The notes under the pieces were generated by a model. That model saw only the letters and a list, made by a program, of their open reading frames with translations, did not search any database and had not been told where the DNA came from. Shown piece after piece: positions 12,323 to 21,100 of a stretch of 36,518 nt of DNA. This DNA is from a virus: IMG/VR virus record IMGVR_UViG_3300022602_000011, positions 1-36,518 of that record. One strand, written 5' to 3'. Positions within the stretch are counted from its first letter, which is position 1. Every line of letters begins with the position of its first letter. The translations under genes were made by a program, and so were the position numbers.

Positions 12323-15211
12323 TTAACTGGTGGTGTATTGTGTCAAGTTTACTTGGAAATTGCTGATTGACACATTGGCACTGCCTATAGGCGAACCGCT
12401 GGTGCCACCCATGACCAAGGCCAAGCCTACCACAATATAACTTTGACCTGCCCAGTATGTGGCCGGTATGCCCACGCTTTGTGCATTGAATGTATAGTAT
12501 CCAGACATGCTGGTGGTATTTTGCAACGATATATCTTGTGGCGCAAGAGCACTGCTGGAACCATTTAGATAATAACTGGTTCCACCGCCCACGGCACTGT
12601 TGATATACCATTGAAAATACGGATAATTGCTTTGACTGGTCCATGAGGCCGAATTGAAATTGGATACAAAACTGCATCCAACAGCTCGAGCATAGTATTG
12701 ATTTTGTTGAGCTGGCAATAAACAATAGCCCACAGTGGCCACCCAGCCCACACCCGACACATAGCCCGGATTGTATCCGGTGCCACTGCCATTGGTGACT
12801 ATGATATTGGCAAAACTGGTAGTGGCTCCTGCAGAGGGCAAACCAGGATTGTAAGTGAATGCCAATTGATTGGTGCTGACACTGCCATAAGCTATTTGTG
12901 CGCCAGTGACTGCATTGCCTGCAATCAAGGTTGTGGTAATTGCATTGTTCACAATGTTGGTGGTATTGACCACGCTGGGTGCCAAGGACCCACCTGTGAC
13001 CAGGCCCGTGATGTTAAGGTTGCCACCAATTACAGCATTGTTTCCCACGGTAAGGTTATTGCCCACACGTAGATTGTTACCGATGTTGGCATTCAAACCA
13101 ATGTTGGCATTGACTCCGATATTGATATTGGCACCCACAGTCAAATTGGTTCCAACAACGGCATTGTTGCCCACAACCAAACTGTCGCCAATGGCAGCAC
13201 CATTGCCCACCAACAAACTATTACCAATCGCAGAGTTGTTGCCCACTGTGAGATTGTTGCCAATTATCACATTGTTGCCAATTACACTATTATTGCCCAC
13301 ATAACTATTGTTGCCCACGTAGACATTGCTGCCAAACACTGCATTGTTGCCCACAATCAAATTATCACCGATGTAGACAGTGCCACCAAATCTAGCACTT
13401 CCGGTATTACTGGCCAACCAAAAACCGTGACTTTGGGTATTGCCCAATTGTGCATTGGTGCTTTGCAAATTGATTGTGTAGATACTGTCGGCATTTAGTT
13501 GTGCGGCAGTAATGGTTCCGGTGTAAATTACATCACCGGATACAACTTGTGCATTGACCGGACTCCAGACATTGCCTGATGTATATTCTAGCACACTGGT
13601 GACTCCACCACCAGCCACACTGATGTTGGGATAGAAAAACTGTGCCACATCATTTGTGGTTGGCACAACACCTACACCAATAGGAGGCAATGTGTTGCTT
13701 CTTGATGCTTCAAACATGGCAGTCAATACCGAAGTATTGGCAGTTGTGGGATCAGTGTTGGCCACAATAAATGCCAACGGAATTAGGCCCGGAGGTCCTT
13801 GTGGTCCTGTTGTGCCGTTGACCAATAATGCTTCGCTAATGAAATTGGTGACTGTGCCACCAACATCGGCATAACTGACATTTTGATACAGATTATATGT
13901 TGTAGAGATTGGAGTGCCAAATACCAAGGCATTGGCATTGAATGCAGTTGTGGGATCGGATTGAACTGTGAATCCGCCATTGGCAGTAAAATACAAAGTG
14001 TCTTGAGTCACTGCGGCCAATATGGTATTGCCACGCAGGGCCTGCACATTGGCTGTTAGAGTAACAACACCGCCCACTGGGGTAGGATTGTATGTGCCAC
14101 CATTATCGGTTATGTATTGACCTTTGGCATAAGCAATGGTCATGTTTGGCGCTGTCAGTCCCGAACTTATTACCGGTGTGCTCCAGGTCAAATTGGTCAC
14201 ATTGGCAGTTGGCGCAGCATTGCTGGTAGATGCTGTTGCACTACTGACGTAAACAGCTCGTGATGTTGTGATACTGGGTTGAACCAGGGTCCATACATTG
14301 CCATCAGTGGCAGTGGGCGCAGTGCCCATGCTGGTTCCAAAATTCCAACTTCCGGTATTGGCTGTGGGTGTTGCCGGTGTGGCATTGGCTAGAGTATAAG
14401 CATTCACAGTGAATGTGCTGATGCCGCTATTGGCCTGTGTTTGCACCAGCACTGCTCCACTAGTGGCAGCTCCGGTATTTTGCACAAAGTTAATGGTCAA
14501 ACTGTTGCTGTTTGTGGCCGAATAAGTGGTATAAACTGTGATACTGGGATCAATTGCAATTTCAGCAATACTCACAGTGCCATCAGTGTTGAGCGTGGCA
14601 GTGATATTGCCATATGCAACACTACTGGTGTTGCTGAAAAAACTGGCCGACATGCTCTGCGTGTTGGCAGTGTAAGTTTGATCTGCATTTTGTGCAAACA
14701 AAATTTGACTGGGACTGGTTGTGGCAGTGATGCCATTTGTGACATTGGCCGACACAGTGGCAGTAATAACATATAAATCAATGGCTTGATTATCTACAAC
14801 TTGTCGGTATTGGCTACTGGGTGCAGTGGCACTGACTGCAAAATTGATCTGCCCACCACCATAAGTGATATACCATAGATAATTGGTTGTGCCAAATCCT
14901 GGCGATACTTGTGTCCAAGTATAGTCTGCCGGATTGGTGCTTTCAACAGCACTGCTATTACTACGCACACCATAATAGGTGGCATTGGTGGGACTGAAAC
15001 TGAAATTGGCTCCGGTGGCACTAGTGCCATAAGCCACCCATAGATATCGATACAGATAGCTGTATGCGGCACCACTGGTGTAAACAATGCTGCCATTGTT
15101 GCTGACTGCCAATACATTTCCAGTCACTGACCCCAAATTGCTTAGGGCATAGTTTAATGATTGAATAACTGCCTGTGGATTTGAAGCTGATGTTAAGGCA
15201 AAATTTGTCAT
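12323..15211 (-). CDS. Tail fibre/spike with hexapeptide beta-helix shaft, 962 aa
   Basis: The ATG at 15211 is chosen over 15244 because it overlaps the stop of the nozzle gene (TAATG). The sequence is Thr/Asn/Ser/Ala-rich and beta-like. At about residue 475 a short collagen-like GPQGPPG appears. Residues 614-733 are exactly 20 hexapeptides of the form [IVF]-G-N-N-x-x, which fits a left-handed parallel beta-helix. A smaller beta-rich C-terminal domain (PATYWAGQSYIVVGLALVMG) follows and may be the receptor-binding or trimerisation tip. Expected location: tail, as fibre or spike. Receptor and any enzymatic activity are unknown. Confidence 0.75.
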   Translation of the reverse strand: MTNFALTSASNPQAVIQSLNYALSNLGSVTGNVLAVSNNGSIVYTSGAAYSYLYRYLWVAYGTSATGANFSFSPTNATYYGVRSNSSAVESTNPADYTWTQVSPGFGTTNYLWYITYGGGQINFAVSATAPSSQYRQVVDNQAIDLYVITATVSANVTNGITATTSPSQILFAQNADQTYTANTQSMSASFFSNTSSVAYGNITATLNTDGTVSIAEIAIDPSITVYTTYSATNSNSLTINFVQNTGAATSGAVLVQTQANSGISTFTVNAYTLANATPATPTANTGSWNFGTSMGTAPTATDGNVWTLVQPSITTSRAVYVSSATASTSNAAPTANVTNLTWSTPVISSGLTAPNMTIAYAKGQYITDNGGTYNPTPVGGVVTLTANVQALRGNTILAAVTQDTLYFTANGGFTVQSDPTTAFNANALVFGTPISTTYNLYQNVSYADVGGTVTNFISEALLVNGTTGPQGPPGLIPLAFIVANTDPTTANTSVLTAMFEASRSNTLPPIGVGVVPTTNDVAQFFYPNISVAGGGVTSVLEYTSGNVWSPVNAQVVSGDVIYTGTITAAQLNADSIYTINLQSTNAQLGNTQSHGFWLASNTGSARFGGTVYIGDNLIVGNNAVFGSNVYVGNNSYVGNNSVIGNNVIIGNNLTVGNNSAIGNSLLVGNGAAIGDSLVVGNNAVVGTNLTVGANINIGVNANIGLNANIGNNLRVGNNLTVGNNAVIGGNLNITGLVTGGSLAPSVVNTTNIVNNAITTTLIAGNAVTGAQIAYGSVSTNQLAFTYNPGLPSAGATTSFANIIVTNGSGTGYNPGYVSGVGWVATVGYCLLPAQQNQYYARAVGCSFVSNFNSASWTSQSNYPYFQWYINSAVGGGTSYYLNGSSSALAPQDISLQNTTSMSGYYTFNAQSVGIPATYWAGQSYIVVGLALVMGGTSGSPIGSANVSISNFQVNLTQYTTS
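13013..13372 (-). repeat. Twenty hexapeptide repeats (18-bp period)
   Basis: Twenty consecutive in-phase 18-bp units encode [IVF]G-x-N-type hexapeptides such as VGNNAV, IGNNLT, VGNNSV and IGLNAN. No insertion breaks the phase. The pattern matches hexapeptide left-handed beta-helix folds, where the aliphatic residue fills the core. A CRISPR array is excluded because the units are adjacent, coding and variable. Confidence 0.92.
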
Positions 15212-17760
15212 TATCTTGTGTCTTGAACCTGTGTTACTTGCCAAGTCAAGGCCGGCACTTGCCAGCTATCGGTTGAACTTGTGCTACTTATTTGAATGCT
15301 GGTTATTCTAGCTTCGTTTTGATTGATCTGCACCCAGGGATTGTTGGTCACTATATCCAGTGTTTGTGTGGTTTCATATGTGGGTGTTGATGCCACACTG
15401 TCGGCACCGCCCACAGTGATGTCGATGGTTCCGGTGCCATACACTTCGGGATAGACTCTGTGCACCAAGACCGATGCACTGTAGCTTTGACCAAAACTGA
15501 TATTGTCACGCTGGAACAGGGTTGATATGGGTTCATCGTTGACAAAACTGGTGCCAACATCTTTTTGTATCAATGGCACATTGCCTGCACCACTGCTATA
15601 AACCAAACCACGTGTGGCCAGGTTGGCCACATTGGCAAAAAATCTTGGTGCTTCGCTGGCGCTGGTGGCCTGTGTGACTTGGCGTGGTGGATTCCATACC
15701 TGCAAGTCATATCTATAACTCAACACCTGATTGCACTGACCAGTCGAATACAAATCTGGATAGTAAATTTCAATTTGGTATTTGGCAGTATTGTTGACCA
15801 TGAATACTTGATCGACATAATTGGCATTTAAATTATTGTAAAAATAATTCTTAACACGCTGATCACCAATAGGAGTAAAGGTGCCGCCATTAAAACTCCA
15901 AATATCTCTAGCATCAACACCGTAGGCGGTGCTATCTTGAATTGCAAAACAATTTTCATTCAACAGACCCCTTCCTTGTGTGACAAGCAATATGCCAAAC
16001 ACTGGAGCCGAAGTTGAAGTATATGCTATAGGTGAGAATTGAACACAGTCCCAATAACTAAAAACATAAAAGTTGCCATTTAAAGCAAAACCATCAATGG
16101 CTGGGCCACGCAAGGGAACTTCTACTTCGTTGGCCACGTTGGTGAGAGTAGGAGCCCAAGTTGTGGGTCCAGAATTTAATCCAAAATTTTGACTCCAACG
16201 AATAGTTGTTGGCAAATTCTGTATCGATCCCGGAGTTGGATATGTGACATTGCCAGCCACAACTCCGGTCAAGTTTCCTGATATCAACAAGGTGCCCACA
16301 TTGGGACTGTTGTAAACTCTAACAAAACCAGCACTGAGACTGCTGTATAATGGAATGAGATTACCAGTGCTGCTGGTAGTAACATCATAGTTCCAGATAT
16401 AGGTTTGGTCTGTGACCGGATCCGGATAACCAAATACTCCGATCTCGGTAGCAGTTGGTGTTAGATACATGGGCGGATTGGTTTGATCATTTAAGAACAC
16501 CGTTGATCCATTCCAGTCAGCAGTGATCACAGTGCTGTTGCTATACACTCCGGGACCAAACTTACCAATGTTGATGGTGCTGACGTTACCACCTAGAGTG
16601 AATGTCAAGTTGTTGGTAAAGTTTCCATTTAACACATTGCCCGAAATGGTCACAGTGTTGCCGACACCATATTGTTGTCCACCAGTCACAGTGGTAATGG
16701 TTGTAACATTACTCACTGCGGATTGTATTGTGAATGTTAGATCATTGTTGCTGGCATTGGCTAGAGTAAACACCAAGTTGTTGGTTGAGTATGCTCCACC
16801 AATGGTGTTGCCATATATGGTAAATGTATCTCCAACCACATAGTTGTTGCCAAAACTCTGCACAGTGACATTGGCATTGCCAGCATAAGGTGCGGCGTTG
16901 GCATTTACATAAACAGTAAATGTTCCACCTGTGCCAATTGCACTATTGCTTGTGGCAGTTAAATTGGTATATTTTCCTCGACTTGCGGCACCACTATTGC
17001 CGGTAAAATTCGAGAACTGTGTTGTGCTATTTAAATTGCCAGTGACTCCACCCAGCAAATTACCTGTAATGGTCACAGTATCATTTACTGCATAGTTTAT
17101 ACCACCATTGACAGCAGTGATTGAGGCAATGTTGGCATAGTTGCCGGAATTGTTATTGACCACAACTGTGTATCTTGAACCGGTGCCTGAACCTGAAGTT
17201 CGGATTCGAGAAATATTGCTGTAAATGCCTTGTGCAGTTGCACCAGCATTGCCCATAATGTTTCCAAATGTGGTAGAGGCACCTATTGCTCCAGTGCTGT
17301 TGTAAGGCACGCCATCACTGGTGATTGTGACGTTGAATGTGGCCTGTATTCCGCCGCCACTGGTTGTGATTGGAGCAACCGCAGTATAAGTTCCGGCAGC
17401 AACTGTGCTGCTGGTTCCACTTAAACTGTTGAATGTGGTGTTTGATGTGATTACGCCAGTCATGGGCACTGGTGTTATGTTGGCAATGCTGCCAGTTTGA
17501 TTCATGGCATACCATGAACCCTGTTCGGTGGCCATAATAAACCAAAACACATCATTGTTTCTAAATCCCGATGTCATGTAAATGATATTGCCGGGAATGG
17601 AACTAAGAATATACTGATCACCCAAAACTGATTTGACCGATCTTACATCAGTTTCTACATTGTAACCGGCATTGTATTCGTTGGCACTTAACACACTGGA
17701 TGGCACATCAGGTGTAAAGCTCATGTTGGTGAAAGGTGTTTTTACTGGATTAACGGCCAT
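15211..17760 (-). CDS. Tail nozzle/hub protein (P22 gp10 / T7 gp12-like)
   Basis: An 849-aa protein. The N-terminus (MAVNPVKTPFTNMSFTPDVP...AGYNVETDVRSVKSVLGDQ) and the region from about residue 510 on (GPAIDGFALNGNFYVFSYWD; GLLNENCFAIQDSTAYGVDA; RDIWSFNG) resemble the beta-propeller of podovirus nozzle proteins, which close the tail tube below the adaptor. Residues about 95-390 are a large insertion of Asn/Thr/Gly-rich beta repeats (VNDTVTITGNLLGGVTG, VGDTFTIYGNTIGG, VGNTVTISGNVLNG), perhaps a decoration domain. ATG at 17760, four bases after the preceding stop. The family call rests on remote resemblance and position. Confidence 0.7.
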   Translation of the reverse strand: MAVNPVKTPFTNMSFTPDVPSSVLSANEYNAGYNVETDVRSVKSVLGDQYILSSIPGNIIYMTSGFRNNDVFWFIMATEQGSWYAMNQTGSIANITPVPMTGVITSNTTFNSLSGTSSTVAAGTYTAVAPITTSGGGIQATFNVTITSDGVPYNSTGAIGASTTFGNIMGNAGATAQGIYSNISRIRTSGSGTGSRYTVVVNNNSGNYANIASITAVNGGINYAVNDTVTITGNLLGGVTGNLNSTTQFSNFTGNSGAASRGKYTNLTATSNSAIGTGGTFTVYVNANAAPYAGNANVTVQSFGNNYVVGDTFTIYGNTIGGAYSTNNLVFTLANASNNDLTFTIQSAVSNVTTITTVTGGQQYGVGNTVTISGNVLNGNFTNNLTFTLGGNVSTINIGKFGPGVYSNSTVITADWNGSTVFLNDQTNPPMYLTPTATEIGVFGYPDPVTDQTYIWNYDVTTSSTGNLIPLYSSLSAGFVRVYNSPNVGTLLISGNLTGVVAGNVTYPTPGSIQNLPTTIRWSQNFGLNSGPTTWAPTLTNVANEVEVPLRGPAIDGFALNGNFYVFSYWDCVQFSPIAYTSTSAPVFGILLVTQGRGLLNENCFAIQDSTAYGVDARDIWSFNGGTFTPIGDQRVKNYFYNNLNANYVDQVFMVNNTAKYQIEIYYPDLYSTGQCNQVLSYRYDLQVWNPPRQVTQATSASEAPRFFANVANLATRGLVYSSGAGNVPLIQKDVGTSFVNDEPISTLFQRDNISFGQSYSASVLVHRVYPEVYGTGTIDITVGGADSVASTPTYETTQTLDIVTNNPWVQINQNEARITSIQISSTSSTDSWQVPALTWQVTQVQDTR

Positions 17761-17763
17761 GTG

Positions 17764-18144
17764 TTACTCTTGTGTTGGTAGTGTGATTTCTTCCCACTCT
17801 TGTGTGTTCTCGTGCCAAATATAACTTTTTGTTGGATCAGGCATGGCAATGGGTGGATCCCAAGTCCATGTTGCAGTATTTAATCGCCAACTGGGAAACG
17901 GACTGGGCGGATAAAACACATCATGTTCGGCATCATAGATATATCCAATGCTGGCATAGTTGCCTCTCAGGGCCACCCCACCATCGGGAACACCATCAGC
18001 ACCATAGTGCACGCCACCTCGTGTGTTGTAACTGGTCTGTATCCAGGTGCCAGGTGTGGTATCCACAAATGTATCAAAAAATTCTGGTTCGGCCACAATC
18101 ACATGAACAACTCGTCCATTATTAACTTTTGCAAAATGACTCAT
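17764..18144 (-). CDS. Conserved small phage tail-region protein, 126 aa
   Basis: The pattern MSHFAKVNNGRVVHVIVAEP, NTRGGVHYG, ALRGNYASIGYIYD, FYPPSPFPSWRLN, WDPPIAMP and a final SYIWHENTQEWEEI is one I know from many marine and freshwater phage genomes, where it is an unnamed small protein near tail-fibre genes. It appears beta-rich with repeated aromatic W/Y residues. It may be a fibre-attachment or baseplate accessory protein, but the function is not established to my knowledge. Start: stop-SD fusion TAAGGAATAGAGATG with the large fibre gene. Confidence 0.75.
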   Translation of the reverse strand: MSHFAKVNNGRVVHVIVAEPEFFDTFVDTTPGTWIQTSYNTRGGVHYGADGVPDGGVALRGNYASIGYIYDAEHDVFYPPSPFPSWRLNTATWTWDPPIAMPDPTKSYIWHENTQEWEEITLPTQE

Positions 18145-18153
18145 CTCTATTCC

Positions 18154-21100
18154 TTAAGCTGTGTAACTACCGCTACCGGTAAATGTCAATATTGTGGCGG
18201 GCCCTGAAGTGGTAACTGTGACATTGCCGCCTCCAGTGTAGGTGCCAGGATAATTTGCAGTGGGAATTGACATAACAACAACTCCGGATCCACCATTGCC
18301 GGATTGTGCTACACGAGCAGTTGAATTACTGGTTCCACCAGCTCCACCTCCGCCTCCGGTATTGGGTGTGGCATTGGTTCCTGTTCCTGCCACACCACTT
18401 GGGCCACTATATCCACCAGCACCGCCGCCGCCTTTACCACCTGAAGCTGCTGGACCTGATCCTAGACCTTGAGTTCCTCCGCCGCCGCCGCCACCAAGAT
18501 AATAAACGGGTCCACAAGCAACGCCCGCAGTAGATCCTGCAATTGGGTTGGTTTTACCAGCTCCACCGCCGCCACCACCACCAGTTGTTGTAGATCCTGG
18601 CGCACCAGAACCTTGTCCACCACCAACAGCACTGGCTCCGCCACCGCCACCGCCTCCATAACCTGGTGCATTTTGTGGTGCTCCGGTTCCACCTGCGAAA
18701 CCTTGTCCGGAAGTGCCGGAATTGCCAGGCTGACCGCCGGCACCACCACCACCTGATCCACCTGATAGAGCAGTAACAGTGCCTGGAGTATTACCAGCTC
18801 CGCCTCCGCCTCCACCAATGACAGTTTGACTAAATGCACTAGAACAAGCACCAGATCCTCCCACATACAAGCCCGCTGTGCCGGGATTGGGAGCTCCACC
18901 AGCCCCGCCACCACCCACTATGATAGGATAGGAAGTGCATGGCGACAAAGTAACATTACCACTCACGAATCCGCCGGCTCCGCCTCCGCCTCCGCCTCCT
19001 AGTCCTGAACCACCACCAGCACCACCAGCCATAATCAAGTAATTGATACTGTAAGGAACTCTTGGATTCAAGGATTGACTAAACTTATACCATGTGCTAT
19101 CAACTCCGCTATACCATTCCGGGCTTTTAATATCGGTATTGAAACGAATCATGCCATTGGCAGCAAAAGTGGGTCTAGTGCTATTGCCACCAATTGGTAT
19201 TTGCCATCCATCGGTGTATCCGGTGGCATGTGGCAAGTAAGTGCTTACACACACGTTGGCATAACTGCCACCTCCACCGCCACCTGTGCTATAAGCAACA
19301 CCATTGCTCCAGAACACACCGTTAGTGGTAATGATGTTGCTAAATGCACTAACATTGTTGGCATAGATTGTGATGGCATCTGTGGCCGAATTATTTGTGA
19401 CCAAGTGTATCACATTGGCAGTTGTGGTGCCTAACACCAAGTCACTGTTTTGTCCATACACATAAGTGGCATTGGGTAAACCAAAACTGCCAGTGCCGGT
19501 GTTGAAACCCGAACTGTTGATACCAAAATCACCGTAAAATGCAGTGGCATTGCCCCGATCATTTGATACAACAAAGTCGGTAGATGCCGAACCACCTGAA
19601 TTGGTGTTTTGCATCACAACCTGTGCATAATTGTTTTGGCTGGTAGAGTAACTGGCAAATATGTCTACGTCTGCGTAATTCAAACGTCCATAACTGAATG
19701 CACCAATATTGCTATTGGTTAAAAATAAACCATCTAGGGCTGTGTATAGATTGGCCTGTATGTTGCCAGTATAGGTTGGCATGACCACATTCACATAAGG
19801 TGCACCATTGGGATAAAATACGCCATTTGTGGTTGTAATATTGCCTGCAGACACAGTGTTGGCAATTGTGACATATCCGGTGCCCAAACCTTGAACTGTA
19901 AGATTGCTGTTGATATAAACTGGTGCACTGTTAAACACTGTGCCACCGGTATATTGAAACACTGCCCAATTACCCTGTGCTGCGGTATTACCATACAATG
20001 AATTAATGGTCAAAGTATCGGCTGGACTGCCGTCACTGATTCGTAAAGTGATATTGGGTGCAAATATGTTGCCGCTGGTCAAGTTACCATTTAAATTGCC
20101 CACATAAGTTGGCAGATAAACAGCCACATTGGCATTTCCATAATTACCTTGCACACCGGATAAAATGTTTATACCATTGGCATAGGTAAATGCAGCGCCG
20201 GATACTGTGTTGGTGACAGCAATATTGTCCGATTTGATATTGGCATTGGCTATCACATTGTTTGCTATGACAGTATTTTGCACAGTAAGATTACCGGATT
20301 GCGTATTGCCACGAACCAGTAAATCGCCTGCATTGACCCACAAGGCGGGTGTGCCGGCCGCAATGGTTCCTGAACCGCCCACAGTTACATTGTTAGTAAG
20401 TGAAACAACACCATCAGCTCTTAAGGTTGTAAACCAAGCTGGATTTGCACCATTATCAATAAATGCTGCCACTTGTGTATTACCATAATTGCTCACAATA
20501 CCGGTCAATTGACTACCATTACCATAAAAGTAATTGGCAGTGATACCAGTAGCAGCAGTAATGTTAGCCACAGTGGTATTACCATTTAATTGTATAGGTT
20601 GTGCATTAACTATTAATGATCCACCATCAATTTGAACACCATTGTAAGCTGCCAATTCTATATTGTGAGCTGTTAGAGTTATGATACCAGAATTGGTAAT
20701 TTGTCCCGAATAGGCATTGATATTAACTATGCCTGGTCCAGTAGCAATATTACTTTGAATAGTTATAGGATTGGTGGTTATAATGTTGCCACCAAGAGCA
20801 CTAAATTGCACATTGGCATAAGTTTCAAATGCACCCACATTGGCGTCAAGCGTGTTAAGGTGTGTGTATATTGCACCCACATTGGCATTGCTGTAAATTT
20901 GGAAGGCACCCAAATTGGCCTGTGTGGCTATGTTGCCAAGATACAATGTTCCAATATTGGCATTGGCATAAATTTCATATGCACCCACATTGGCATTCAA
21001 GGTATTAAAATTTGTTGCTTGTGTGGACAAATTGGCATTGGCATAAGTTTCATATGCACCCACATTGGCATCTAGTGTGTTCAAATGATTATAGATACCG

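Noticed and set aside
12340-12345. TTGACA on the minus strand upstream of the 742-aa gene
   Set aside because: It lies in the end of the fibre coding sequence and no acceptable -10 box occurs at 16-18 nt.
13013-13372. Regular short repeats as a possible CRISPR array
   Set aside because: The 18-bp units are adjacent, in frame, variable and coding; there are no spacers.
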